NCBI RefSeq assembly: GCF_900021165.1
Contig: NZ_FCOQ01000033.1
Coordinates: forward strand, 74,831-138,830
Source of the DNA: Paenibacillus phocaeensis
GTDB lineage: Bacteria; Bacillota; Bacilli; Paenibacillales; Paenibacillaceae
Direction of reading: 5' to 3'
DNA: 64,000 nucleotides
Shown here piece by piece: positions 51,541-60,214 of the stretch. Both the position numbers and the translations under genes were made by a program. Each line of letters begins with the position of its first letter. Positions within the stretch are counted from its first letter, which is position 1. Below the pieces are notes generated by a model, which made no database searches, was not told the DNA's origin, and was given only the letters and a program-made list of their open reading frames with translations.

Positions 51541-53309
51541 TTCGAAACGTCTCCTTCCATCGGAAGCGGCAGCATGACGGCTACCTTCGTTCCTTCATCG
51601 GGAATGCTCTCAATCTCCAGACCGTAGCGTTCGCCGAACATATGCTGCAGCCGGCGATGCAGGTTCTGCAGCCCGATGCCGCTGCTTCCCGTACCGGACT
51701 CCTTCGAAATTTGCCGGTTTAAGGTCTGCTGCAATCCGGACAGCCGCTCGGCCTCCATGCCGTTGCCGTTATCCTCCACAACGAATTTCAATAGGTCCCC
51801 AACCTCCTGCGTATATAGCTTCAGCACGCCTTGGCGTTTCAGGGATTCGAGCCCGTATTTTACGGCATTTTCGATGATGGGCTGCAGGGTCATTTTCGGC
51901 AGCCGGATGTCCAGCCAACGTTCATCAACATCCATTTCCACCCGCAGCCGGCCTTCCAGCCGGATCAAGATGATCGTCAAATAATGGTGAATCTGCTCCA
52001 GCTCTTCGCGCAGCGTGACCTTCGCTCCATCCTTCCACTCGCTGCTGTAGCGGAACATTGAAGACAGCGATAAGACAAGTTCACCCAAGCGGTCGTTCCC
52101 CTTCTCATCGAGCAGCCAGTAAATCATGTCCAGCGTGTTATACAAAAAATGCGGGTTCACCTGCGACTGCAGCGCTTGCAGCTCCGCGTTCTTCTCGCTG
52201 ACCGAGGAAATTTTGATCCGCTCGATCAGCTCCTCGATCCGGCTGACCATCCGGTTAAACGAAGCGACGAGAATGTTGATCTCCTGGTAAGAAGACACGT
52301 TCACCATCCCGCGGAAATTCCCAACCTCGACCTGCCTCATCTCGCGGATCAACTTCTTCAGCGGATTGGCGATCGTCCGCGACACGAGGCTGGCCACGAC
52401 GGCGGAGACGATGATCAGGATCGAAATGACGATCAGCAAATAGCGTTTGGTCTCCACCAGTTCGACGTTTAAATCCTGGCGAGGCGTCAAGCTGACGACC
52501 GACCAGTCGGAGAAAGGCAGCCGGGAGGCAACCGTGATTCCGGAATCCTTCTGCTCCACCACCAAATCGCCGACCCCTTCCAGCTTGGGAAGGTTCGGCA
52601 GCAGCGGCGCCGGTTCGGTCAGCGAGGAGACGACCTTGCCCTGCTGGTTGATCAAATAGACCTCGCTGTGCTCTCCCAGCTTGAGATTATCCAAAGCCTC
52701 CAGCACGGGACCGGGATTCACTTCAAAAAGAGCAATCCCAATCGGCTTGTGTTCGTTCAAATCGTAGATTTGCCGTCCGAACGCGAACACCGGACTGTCC
52801 TCGTTCAAATCGATCAGGGATTGGGCATAAACCCCAAGCCATACCAGCTTCCCCGACGAATCGCGAAGCTGCCGGTACCATTCTTCCCGGGGATACTCCG
52901 AATCGAGCACGTTCATGGAGTTGCCGTAATTGTAGATTTTTCCCCGGTTGGTGATGACGTGGATGCCCACCAGATCGTCGCGCGAATAAAAGATCGCCCC
53001 GATAATATTCGTGATCGATTGCTCGTTGATATAAGCTACCGCCGGCTCGTCGGTCTTCTCGTTCAGCAGGCGGATCATTTCGAAATTGTTCGTGATCGAC
53101 TTCGACAAGCTGTCGTACCCTTCGTACAGCAGGCTGAACAGCCCGGCGGTCTGGGCCACGTTCTTCTGCGACAGGTCGCTGATCTTCTCGTGATATTGCT
53201 CCGTGGTCCGATTATAGTAAAGCAGGCTGACGATCAGCAAAATGCCCGACATGCAAAAAAGAAACAGCAAAAACAACCGATGGTTTATGGAATGAAAGCT
53301 GTTTCGCAA
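51537..53309 (-). CDS. YesM-type sensor histidine kinase
   Basis: TTG 53309 is 7 bp after GGGAGGGAG and gives 590 residues; an upstream ATG at 53351 lies on the -10 box and is less likely. TM1 is at about 10-32, an extracellular dCache-like region at about 33-282, TM2 at about 284-305, HAMP at about 306-360. The His_kinase box QSQVNPHFLYNTLDMIYW has the phospho-His. ATPase motifs are QPIIENAVKYGLES, VEDNGNGM and SSGIGLQNLHRRL. It senses an extracellular signal, probably a saccharide, with the partner regulator. Confidence 0.93.
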   Translation of the reverse strand: MRNSFHSINHRLFLLFLFCMSGILLIVSLLYYNRTTEQYHEKISDLSQKNVAQTAGLFSLLYEGYDSLSKSITNNFEMIRLLNEKTDEPAVAYINEQSITNIIGAIFYSRDDLVGIHVITNRGKIYNYGNSMNVLDSEYPREEWYRQLRDSSGKLVWLGVYAQSLIDLNEDSPVFAFGRQIYDLNEHKPIGIALFEVNPGPVLEALDNLKLGEHSEVYLINQQGKVVSSLTEPAPLLPNLPKLEGVGDLVVEQKDSGITVASRLPFSDWSVVSLTPRQDLNVELVETKRYLLIVISILIIVSAVVASLVSRTIANPLKKLIREMRQVEVGNFRGMVNVSSYQEINILVASFNRMVSRIEELIERIKISSVSEKNAELQALQSQVNPHFLYNTLDMIYWLLDEKGNDRLGELVLSLSSMFRYSSEWKDGAKVTLREELEQIHHYLTIILIRLEGRLRVEMDVDERWLDIRLPKMTLQPIIENAVKYGLESLKRQGVLKLYTQEVGDLLKFVVEDNGNGMEAERLSGLQQTLNRQISKESGTGSSGIGLQNLHRRLQHMFGERYGLEIESIPDEGTKVAVMLPLPMEGDVSK

Positions 53310-53349
53310 CTGTTTTCTCCCTCCCAACCTCGCGTCTTGCTGCTCCTCC

Positions 53350-53377
53350 ATTATAAGTCCGCATCCCTATTTTGCAA
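53350..53377 (-). promoter_or_regulatory. Promoter of the YesMN-like operon
   Basis: TTGCAA (53377-53372) and a perfect TATAAT (53355-53350) with 16-bp spacing lie between the permease stop (53388) and the kinase start. The -10 box includes the first ATG of the longer kinase frame, which supports the downstream TTG start. Confidence 0.65.
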
Positions 53378-53387
53378 GATGAACCCG

Positions 53388-54212
53388 TTATCCTTTGACG
53401 GCCCCGGCTACCATCCCTTTCGTGATCTGGTTCGACAGGAAGAAATAGATCAGAATGACCGGCAGCGCGCCCATAACGAGGAAGGCGCCGATCGCCCCGT
53501 AGTTCACGGAGTATTGGCTGACGAAGGTGTATACCCCAAACGGCAAGGTCTTCAGCTTCTCGGACGAAATAAACGTCGCGGCCAAAATGTATTCGTTCCA
53601 AATTGTAATAAAAGTCAAAATGCACACCGTCATCATCGGCGGCACCGATACCGGGATGATGATGCTGCGGAAGATTCGGTAAATGCTCGCCCCGTCGATA
53701 AAAGCCGACTCCTCGATTTCCGCCGGGATGCTCTTCATGAACCCGCTGAGGATAAACACGGCGATCGGCGTGGAAAAAGCGATATACGGCAAAATGAGCG
53801 ACAGGTGGGTATTCAGAATATCCACGTTTTTGAAAATGACCATCAGCGGCAGCAGCGTGGCCTGCATCGGGATCATCATCCCCATCAGGAACACGGTCAT
53901 CACCAAGCCGCCGTACTTCCAGCGGAACCGTGAAATCGCGTACGCCACCATCGAGCTGAGGAGGATCACGCAGATCATAGTGACCGCGGTGACCATCACG
54001 CTGTTCGATAAATATTTCAAATAGCTGCCGGACTCGTAAGCGTCTTTGTAGTTGTGCCACTGCAGCGCCTTCGGCAAAGCGAAGAAGCTCCCGCTCATGA
54101 TCTCCTCATTCGTCTTCAAGGAATACAGCAGCAGCCACAACAGCGGGTACAGCTGAGTAACAACCGGAATCGCAAAAAGCAGGTATACGATTCCTTTTTT
54201 GATTTTACGCAT
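53388..54212 (-). CDS. Sugar ABC transporter permease (MalG family)
   Basis: The 274-residue product has six predicted membrane spans. The EAA loop is EIEESAFIDGASIYRIFRSI (about 185-204), the C-terminal family end FLSNQITKGMVAGAVKG is intact. It pairs with the MalF-type permease upstream, 17 bp apart. The ATPase is not in the window; such systems often share a common MsmX-type ATPase. Confidence 0.94.
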   Translation of the reverse strand: MRKIKKGIVYLLFAIPVVTQLYPLLWLLLYSLKTNEEIMSGSFFALPKALQWHNYKDAYESGSYLKYLSNSVMVTAVTMICVILLSSMVAYAISRFRWKYGGLVMTVFLMGMMIPMQATLLPLMVIFKNVDILNTHLSLILPYIAFSTPIAVFILSGFMKSIPAEIEESAFIDGASIYRIFRSIIIPVSVPPMMTVCILTFITIWNEYILAATFISSEKLKTLPFGVYTFVSQYSVNYGAIGAFLVMGALPVILIYFFLSNQITKGMVAGAVKG

Positions 54213-54229
54213 GAACCTCGCCCCCTTGG

Positions 54230-55120
54230 CTAGCTGTATTTCTTCTCAAGCTTATTGAAGATGGAATTGATGATCGCCGTGCAGATCAGGCACAACAGAA
54301 CCAGGAACGTGGCGATCGCGCTGCCGTACCCGTACTTCAAAGACAGGAACGAGCTGTTGTACATATGCGTCGAGATGACGTCGGTGGCATGCGCCGGACC
54401 GCCGGCCGTCATGACCATCACGAGGTCAAACGCCTGCAGGGAGCCGATAAACGCCAGGACGATCGATATTTTAAAAATCGGGACGATCAGCGGCATCGTG
54501 ATGTAACGGTCTGCTTTGAAACCTTCCGCCCCGTCGATTTTCGCAGCTTCATAAATCTCGTCCGGAATGTTCTGCACCCCGGTGTATTGGATCAGCAAAT
54601 GGTAGCCGAAATACTGCCACAGCGATACGAAATACAAGCTGAACATGGCGATCTTCGGTTCGGTCAGCCAGTTATGCGTCCAGTTGTCCAGTCCGAGGGC
54701 AATGAGCACGCCGTTCAACATCCCGCCCATTGAGGTCGGGTTATAGATCGTTTTCCAGAGTTGTCCGATAATAACGACCGATAGAATGACCGGCGTAAAA
54801 TAAATCGACGCCAGCGTATTTCCCTTTTTCACATAACGGCTGAGCAAAATCGCAAAAAACAAGCAAAGCGGAATCTCCAGCATGGAGGCGACCGCATAAA
54901 GCAGCGTTCTCCGGACCGACGGCCAGAAGACCGGGTCGTTCCAGAACATGTCGCGGAAGTTGGACAACCCCGTAAATTTCGCGGTGGTAATCCCGTCCCA
55001 ATTCAATAAGCTGGTTCCAAACGATACGATAATCGGAACGAATACCAGGCACACATACAACAACAGACAAGGCAATACGAAGACGGCTATTGTGCGTGCG
55101 GGCACTTTCAGTACTTTCAT
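54230..55120 (-). CDS. Sugar ABC transporter permease (MalF/UgpA family)
   Basis: ATG 55120, with GGAGAG upstream, gives 296 residues with six membrane spans. The EAA loop is EIYEAAKIDGAEGFKADRYI. The segment LQAFDLVMVMTAGGPAHAT is typical of the MalF/UgpA group. It forms a heterodimer with the MalG-type permease downstream. Confidence 0.94.
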   Translation of the reverse strand: MKVLKVPARTIAVFVLPCLLLYVCLVFVPIIVSFGTSLLNWDGITTAKFTGLSNFRDMFWNDPVFWPSVRRTLLYAVASMLEIPLCLFFAILLSRYVKKGNTLASIYFTPVILSVVIIGQLWKTIYNPTSMGGMLNGVLIALGLDNWTHNWLTEPKIAMFSLYFVSLWQYFGYHLLIQYTGVQNIPDEIYEAAKIDGAEGFKADRYITMPLIVPIFKISIVLAFIGSLQAFDLVMVMTAGGPAHATDVISTHMYNSSFLSLKYGYGSAIATFLVLLCLICTAIINSIFNKLEKKYS

Positions 55121-55258
55121 CTCTCCGCCCCCCAATAGAAATGCGATGCGAAGAAGCGCTCCGGCACGAATGCTCCAAAGGCTACTTCGCATCGATGGAA
55201 AGGTAACTTTTTTTAGAATATCAGGTGTGGTTCTTGGATAAGGGCTATCGAATTAGGC

Positions 55259-56617
55259 CTACTGCTTGTTGGCTTCAAAGGCGGTTTGATGCTCCTTGGC
55301 CACTTGAGCGGAATCCACTTTCTGCACGAACAGGTTCTGGATGCTGCTCAGGTGGACTTGCGCCGTTGCCGGATTCATCGTATTATCGAACGCCAGGTCG
55401 CCGCCCTTGACTTGGTTGAACAATTCAGCCACGTTGATGGCGAGATCGGAGTAGCCGGCGGATTTCAGGTCGCCGTCCACCTTCTGACCGAGACCCACCG
55501 CATTTTTGTTCTCAAACTGCTTCTTCGGGAAGTTCAGGGTGAAGAAGTTCAGGAAGTCCTTCGTTTCCTGCAGATGTTCGCTGTTCGCCGACACCGCAAA
55601 TGCGCTGCCCGGCGCCACCATGAACTCGTTCGGATCGCCTTTGCCGTTTACCGTCGGGAATTGGAATGCGCCGACTTTGCCCGCAACGGACGAAGCGTCG
55701 ATCGCCCCCGTCTCCCAGGAGCCGATCACCCACATGGCCGCTTGGCCGGATTTGAAGATGTTGCCGCCTGCCGTTGCGTCGATCGAAGTCGCGCCGTCCG
55801 GGAACGCGCCGGCTTGCACCAGCTCTTGGAATTTGTCGACGGCTTCGATGAAGGCCGGGTCTTCGAACGTTTTCTTGCCGTCCATTACGTCTTGCAGGAA
55901 GCCCGGGCCGCCATTGGTGCGGAGCAGGATGTTCATGAACAGGAACGAACCGGTCCAGGAATCCTTCTCCCCAATCGCCAGCGGTGTGATGCCTTTCTCT
56001 TTGAAGATCTTCACATCAGCCAGGAATTCGTCGAACGTTTCCGGCGTTTTGGTGATGCCGGCTTGCTCGAACAGTTCCTTGTTGTAGTAAACCACTTCGA
56101 TATTGTTGCCGTCCGGCAGGGCATACACGTTGCCGTCAAAGCTGTAGTAATCGAGCAGGCCCGCTTGGTACGTGTCCTTCAGGCCGTTTTGGTCCAGCAT
56201 GTCATTCAGCGGCGCCAGTAAGCCGGCGTCCACGAACGGTTTCATTTGCGCCGCCGGGTTCACGATCGTAATATCCGGCACCTCTTTGGAGGCCGCTTGC
56301 GTTTTGAGCTTGATTTTTTGCTGGTCGGTATTCAGCGTGTCGAGCTCGATGTGGATGTTGGGATGCGCCGCTTCATACTCTTCGACCAGCGCATGGATCG
56401 TTTTATAGGACGGAGTTGCGGGGTCCGGGTAAATGTTCTGGAACGTGATGGTGATTTTCTCGCCGCCGCTCCCGCTCTTTGCCCCGTTTCCGGCCGGCTC
56501 GTTCGCCGCCGCGTTGTTCTTCGCCGTGTTGCCTCCTCCGCAAGCCGACAAGCTCAGCGCCAGCACGGCGGTTAAAGCGATTGCCGAGGTTCTTTTCCAT
56601 AGCTTCTTATTGACCAT
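55259..56617 (-). CDS. Sugar ABC transporter substrate-binding lipoprotein
   Basis: The 452-residue product has a lipoprotein signal (ALSLSAC, Cys about 26), Asn/Gly linker, and an SBP_bac_1 domain: ALVEEYEAAHPNIHIELDTL, DGNVYALPDGNNIEVVYYNK, ELFEQAGITKTPETFDEFL, GQAAMWVIGSWETGAI. It resembles multiple-sugar and oligosaccharide receptors. AGGGGGC precedes the ATG. A cre-like site lies just upstream, and the YesMN-like pair is encoded downstream on the same strand. Confidence 0.94.
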   Translation of the reverse strand: MVNKKLWKRTSAIALTAVLALSLSACGGGNTAKNNAAANEPAGNGAKSGSGGEKITITFQNIYPDPATPSYKTIHALVEEYEAAHPNIHIELDTLNTDQQKIKLKTQAASKEVPDITIVNPAAQMKPFVDAGLLAPLNDMLDQNGLKDTYQAGLLDYYSFDGNVYALPDGNNIEVVYYNKELFEQAGITKTPETFDEFLADVKIFKEKGITPLAIGEKDSWTGSFLFMNILLRTNGGPGFLQDVMDGKKTFEDPAFIEAVDKFQELVQAGAFPDGATSIDATAGGNIFKSGQAAMWVIGSWETGAIDASSVAGKVGAFQFPTVNGKGDPNEFMVAPGSAFAVSANSEHLQETKDFLNFFTLNFPKKQFENKNAVGLGQKVDGDLKSAGYSDLAINVAELFNQVKGGDLAFDNTMNPATAQVHLSSIQNLFVQKVDSAQVAKEHQTAFEANKQ

Positions 56618-56660
56618 CGAATCATGCCCCCTGTGTTTAGGATAAACTCATTATTATGTC

Positions 56661-56674
56661 TTTAAGCGCTTTCA
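56661..56674 (-). promoter_or_regulatory. CcpA cre site candidate
   Basis: On the minus strand TGAAAGCGCTTAAA matches the cre consensus TGWAARCGYTWNCW at 13 of 14 positions, 44 bp upstream of the sugar-binding protein gene. It suggests carbon catabolite repression of the operon. Confidence 0.7.
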
Positions 56675-56784
56675 ACAAGGCGCGAACTTTGGATATCCGG
56701 TAGGTTTTTTTTAGGTATGTAGAATTTTCCCCTCTTTCCTTGGAATTGGGATTGAGGGGCGGGGCTTGTCGGGTCTATTCATGG

Positions 56785-56825
56785 GTCATGCCTCATCTTC
56801 CGAAAATTGGAGGATGAGGCATGAC
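56785..56825. terminator. Long hairpin after the MFS gene
   Basis: GTCATGCCTCATCTTCC pairs with GGAGGATGAGGCATGAC over 17 bp with one G-U/A-C mismatch and a 7-nt loop. No T-tract follows on either strand, so it may be an mRNA 3' structure rather than a classical terminator. Confidence 0.5.
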
Positions 56826-56848
56826 GTCATCTGCTATCAGGTGCAACT

Positions 56849-58042
56849 TCAATTCATTTCTCCGATACTTTCCCTGCCGGCGCTCATTCGCATTCTCAAG
56901 AACGACGCCACCACGATCGCAACAGCGACACCAACCATCCCGACCCAGGTGATGGAGGGCAGAGACACCCGTTCGATCATGACGCCGCCGATTGCAGCGC
57001 CCGCCGCCATGGACAACTGCATCATGGATTGGTTCAGGCTCAGCATGATTCCAGAATAATTCGGTTCAATCCGAACCAGATTGACTTGTTGCGTTGGACC
57101 GGAGGACCATGCCGCAAACGACCACAAGATCAGGAGGATGACAATCAGCTGCCACGAATGTGTATAAACAACGGATAGAGAGAGGAGAAGCAGCGCGATG
57201 ATGTGCAAGAGCAATCCCCCTGACAGTGTCGGGAACACCCCCCATTTATCCGCGCTGAAACCGCCGAATTTGGATCCGAGCAGGCTGGCGATACCGAAGG
57301 CCAACAGCACTCCGCTCAATACCCCTTCCTTCAATCCGGCAACATCCAGCAGATATGGTGAAATGTAGGTGTAGGCGATCGAGTATCCGCCGAGCCAGAA
57401 AAAGGTAATCGCAAGCCCCAGCGCTACATTTCCGTTTTTCAAGAAGGCAAGCTGCTTGGACAACGGCATCGGTTTATCCCCTTGAACTCGAGGGAGGATG
57501 GCGTACAGAACGAACATCACCACCAGACCGGCCAGTGCCAATATGCCAAAAACCGATTTCCATCCGAGTTGTGCTGCAACGATACGTCCAAGAGGCACAC
57601 CGATAATCAAGGAGGCCGTAAAGCCCATCACCACAGTAGCAATCGCGCTGGCTTGTTTGCCGGGGGCGGCAATTTTTGCGGCGATATCCAATGCGGTTAC
57701 CACAACCATTCCCGCACCCAGAGCCATGATGACGCGAGCTGCGAGAAACGAGGCATAGCCAGGTAAAACGAAAGACAGGATATTCCCGATCACGAAGATC
57801 CCGAGCGCCCAAACCAGCAGTTTTTGTCTTTCCAGCTTGGCAGTCAGCGCCATCAGGATCGGGGTGCCAATGGCGTACACAAAGGAAAAAATCGTGACCA
57901 ACTGCCCCGCAGAGGTAACGGAAATCCCCAGGGTATCCGAGATCTTATCCAAGATGCCGGAAATAACGTACTCGGAAGTACCCACCAAAAAAGTAACTAA
58001 TGCCAATAAATAAACTTTCCACGTGCTAGACAATACGTTCAC
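56849..58042 (-). CDS. MFS transporter, DHA1 family
   Basis: The 397-residue product has 12 predicted membrane spans. N-terminal LVTFLVGTSEYVISGILDKI is typical of the AraJ/YdhP-like DHA1 group. The motif-A loop is short (ALTAKLERQKLL), and a FLAARVIMALGAGMVVVTAL segment marks span 4. GTG 58042 lies very near GGAG; a TTG at 58033 is an alternative start. The promoter region shares an operator with arsR. The substrate is unknown. Confidence 0.9.
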   Translation of the reverse strand: MNVLSSTWKVYLLALVTFLVGTSEYVISGILDKISDTLGISVTSAGQLVTIFSFVYAIGTPILMALTAKLERQKLLVWALGIFVIGNILSFVLPGYASFLAARVIMALGAGMVVVTALDIAAKIAAPGKQASAIATVVMGFTASLIIGVPLGRIVAAQLGWKSVFGILALAGLVVMFVLYAILPRVQGDKPMPLSKQLAFLKNGNVALGLAITFFWLGGYSIAYTYISPYLLDVAGLKEGVLSGVLLAFGIASLLGSKFGGFSADKWGVFPTLSGGLLLHIIALLLLSLSVVYTHSWQLIVILLILWSFAAWSSGPTQQVNLVRIEPNYSGIMLSLNQSMMQLSMAAGAAIGGVMIERVSLPSITWVGMVGVAVAIVVASFLRMRMSAGRESIGEMN

Positions 58043-58102
58043 TTCTCCTTCTTTTTGTTGTATGAATCGTTACCGACATGAGGATCCTTTTGATAAATTC
58101 AT

Positions 58103-58120
58103 ATATCGCAATATGTCGAT
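58103..58120 (-). promoter_or_regulatory. ArsR operator candidate upstream of the MFS gene
   Basis: ATATCGCAATATGT (58103-58116) is a near-palindrome matching the operator at the arsR promoter (ATATCGCAAAATGT). On the minus strand it lies between a TCGACA -35-like box and a weak -10, the same layout as at arsR. Confidence 0.6.
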
Positions 58121-58130
58121 CTGTTGGGCC

Positions 58131-58164
58131 GAAAAAAAACTGAATACGTGTGAGGTATTCAGTT
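58131..58164 (-). terminator. Terminator of arsR
   Basis: ACTGAATAC / GTATTCAGT with a 7-nt loop is followed on the minus strand by eight T residues, five bases after the arsR stop. It isolates arsR from the downstream MFS gene. Confidence 0.88.
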
Positions 58165-58168
58165 CAGA

Positions 58169-58471
58169 TTAGAGTTTCTGATTTAAGAAATCAGCTAATT
58201 CGCTTATTTTCTCTTCGTTGCGTTTGTAGTACGTATATTTGCCGATTCGCTCGGTTCGAATCAGTCCGGCCCGCTGCAGAATGGACAAATATTGCGACGC
58301 TGTCGACTGCGTCATGTGAAGCTTGTCCGTCACTTGACTGACACACACCCCGATTTCCCTCATATCCACTCCTTCATGGGGCACAAAATGCTTTTCGGGT
58401 TCCTTAAGCCACTGTAAAATCTGTAACCTCGACTCGTTAGACAACGCCTTGAACACTTCAATTGGATCCAT
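58169..58471 (-). CDS. ArsR-family transcriptional regulator (probable leaderless mRNA)
   Basis: The 100-residue winged helix protein begins MDPIEVFKALSNESRLQILQWL, the standard ArsR N-terminus. The recognition helix region is MTQSTASQYLSILQRAGLI, followed by the wing RIGKYTYYKRN. There is no CxC metal motif, so it is not an obvious metal sensor; Cys at about 43 (GVCVSQ) is the only Cys. No ribosome site precedes the ATG: TATAAT ends 7 bp upstream of it, so the transcript should start at or next to the ATG. Confidence 0.92.
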   Translation of the reverse strand: MDPIEVFKALSNESRLQILQWLKEPEKHFVPHEGVDMREIGVCVSQVTDKLHMTQSTASQYLSILQRAGLIRTERIGKYTYYKRNEEKISELADFLNQKL

Positions 58472-58478
58472 GTTTTGT

Positions 58479-58506
58479 ATTATATCTACATTTTGCGATA
58501 TGTCAA
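58479..58506 (-). promoter_or_regulatory. arsR promoter with operator in the spacer
   Basis: Perfect TTGACA (58506-58501) and perfect TATAAT (58484-58479) are separated by 16 bp. The spacer consists of TATCGCAAAATGTAGA, matching the site upstream of the MFS gene. Binding there would directly block RNA polymerase, suggesting autorepression. Confidence 0.8.
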
Positions 58507-58513
58507 TATGGTC

Positions 58514-59119
58514 TTATTCCTCGACAGCGATGCCGGCAGCTCTTAGATGCCCGTAGGCAACGATTCGGCTAAATTGAGACGAAACCTCATCCGCAGGAAG
58601 GGGCTTATCGTTTTTAATCCACCAAATTACGATCCCCATGAAAGCCGCTCCGAGGTATTCAATCAGCAATTCCTTGGATATCGCCAATACGGAGTTGTCC
58701 TGAGCAGGTTTCCACCCCTCCATTAATTTATCCTTAATGATATTCTCCATTTTCGCTTGAAACGGATAGATTCGATTCTCTTCAATTAGCATGGAACGGT
58801 AAAAGGTTATATTTAGCGAAATATGCTCCAGTACCGTTTGCATGACGGTCTCGAGTAAAGAAAGGCTGAACGGACTCATGCTGATCGGACAAAGAACGAC
58901 CGCCTCCTTTAATTCGCTTAACAGTTCATTCATACATGTATCCAATAAATCGGGCTTGTTCTGGTAGTGAAGATAGAACGTGTTTCGATTGATCATCGCC
59001 TGATCGGCAATATCCTGAATCGTGATCGCTTCATATCCTTTTTCCTGAATAAGCTCATAAAACGCTTTTCGAATCGATTGTTTCGTACGCCGTATTCTTA
59101 GGTCGGTTTTCTTATTCAT
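58514..59119 (-). CDS. TetR-family transcriptional regulator
   Basis: The 201-residue product starts RIRRTKQSIRKAFYELIQEKG with the HTH TIQDIADQAMINRNTFYLHY at about 33-52, close to the TetR consensus. The C-terminal domain resembles TetR_C_7/DhaS-like regulators. It is divergent from the NTF2-like gene across a 198-bp region with a long dyad, and likely regulates both sides. Confidence 0.92.
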   Translation of the reverse strand: MNKKTDLRIRRTKQSIRKAFYELIQEKGYEAITIQDIADQAMINRNTFYLHYQNKPDLLDTCMNELLSELKEAVVLCPISMSPFSLSLLETVMQTVLEHISLNITFYRSMLIEENRIYPFQAKMENIIKDKLMEGWKPAQDNSVLAISKELLIEYLGAAFMGIVIWWIKNDKPLPADEVSSQFSRIVAYGHLRAAGIAVEE

Positions 59120-59216
59120 GGGTTTCGTTCTTCCTCCATCTCTATTGATTTAGATCGTTAAGCGACAAAGTAAATACGAGTTGTCTATTATACTTCAAAA
59201 TTAAAAATATTAAATA

Positions 59217-59287
59217 TTGAGTGATAGATTAACCTCAATTATAATGTGCGATAGATAAATAAACAACGAATTGTTCATTATTTATCT
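59217..59287 (+). promoter_or_regulatory. Promoter and dyad operator of the NTF2-like gene
   Basis: TTGAGT (59217-59222) and TATAAT (59240-59245) have a 17-bp spacer. Immediately downstream the arms AGATAAATAA (59253-59262) and TTATTTATCT (59278-59287) form a perfect 10-bp inverted repeat enclosing AACAA-CGAA-TTGTT. This fits the size and placement of a TetR-type operator over the early transcribed region. Confidence 0.7.
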
Positions 59288-59317
59288 AATGACCAAAAAT
59301 CCAAGGAGGATATTTCA

Positions 59318-60097
59318 ATGACATTCAACCCTCAAAATGAGCTTGTTCGTAAGGCCATCGCCGTGCTGGAAAGTTTTGAGAGCGGCAACCCCGAAGCGAT
59401 TACGGCTTACGTTCATCCGGATCAATATATTCAGCACAACCAGGCTTTACTCGATGGTCGTGATGCTATGCTTGGCGCACTGGATCATTTAAAGGAAATA
59501 GGGACAAAGGTAAGCGTTAAGCGGGCTTTAGTTGACGGAAATGTGGTGGCTCTTCATTCGGTATATCATTTTCACGGCCCTAAGATCGCTTTTGACATCT
59601 TCCGTTTTGAGAATGGCCTCATCGTTGAACATTGGGACAATTTGCAAGAGATGGTGGAGAAAACACCAAGCCATCATACGATGATTGACGGACCGGTTAC
59701 GATTCAGGATATCGATAAGACGGAGGCCAACAAATCATTAGTCAAAAGCTATGTTGAGAATATCTTGCTCGGGAAGAACCCTGATCTGCTTGCCTCTTAC
59801 TTTGATGGAGATACCTACATTCAGCATAGTCCGCATATTGCAGACGGCCTTTCCGGCCTTCACGCGGCATTGCAGGCACTGAAGGAGAGAAATGTCGAGT
59901 TTCAATATACTCATGTCCATCAAGTCATCGGGCAAGGCGATTTTGTGCTTACCGGGAGTGAAGGTCAATTTAACGGTCAACCTACCGCATTCTACGATTT
60001 GTTCCGCGTACAGGATGGAAAGATCGCCGAGCATTGGGACGTTATCGAGACCATTCTGCCGGAAGAAAAACGAAATAATTCGAACCGTAGATTTTGA
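59318..60097 (+). CDS. Tandem-duplicated NTF2-like (SnoaL) protein
   Basis: The 259-residue product consists of two SnoaL-like halves. Half 1 contains AITAYVHPDQYIQHNQALLDGRDAM and FDIFRFENGLIVEHWDNLQE; half 2 has LLASYFDGDTYIQHSPHIAD and YDLFRVQDGKIAEHWDVIET. The YIQHN/YIQHS and IxEHWD motifs recur at about 128-residue spacing. SnoaL-like proteins include cyclases, isomerases and ligand-binding proteins, so no activity is assigned. AAGGAGG lies upstream. Probably controlled by the divergent TetR. Confidence 0.88.
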   Translation: MTFNPQNELVRKAIAVLESFESGNPEAITAYVHPDQYIQHNQALLDGRDAMLGALDHLKEIGTKVSVKRALVDGNVVALHSVYHFHGPKIAFDIFRFENGLIVEHWDNLQEMVEKTPSHHTMIDGPVTIQDIDKTEANKSLVKSYVENILLGKNPDLLASYFDGDTYIQHSPHIADGLSGLHAALQALKERNVEFQYTHVHQVIGQGDFVLTGSEGQFNGQPTAFYDLFRVQDGKIAEHWDVIETILPEEKRNNSNRRF

Positions 60098-60117
60098 AGT
60101 TTGTGTAGCTGAATCGC

Positions 60118-60158
60118 AAGAAAGACATCGCCGAATGGAATTACGGTGATGTCTTTCG
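60118..60158 (+). terminator. Hairpin after the NTF2-like gene
   Basis: AAAGACATCGCC / GGTGATGTCTTT forms a 12-bp stem with one G-U pair and a 14-nt loop, 24 bp after the stop. The T-tract is weak (CGCTTCAC), so partial termination or mRNA protection is possible. Confidence 0.5.
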
Positions 60159-60214
60159 CTTCACGAATGTACTTGAATGGAAAATTTGATAATCCAATAG
60201 ATACGGGGAGAATC

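Noticed and set aside
52668..53933. A 421-residue plus-strand frame spanning the kinase and permease genes
   Set aside because: It crosses two well-supported minus-strand genes and a promoter, and has no domain signature.
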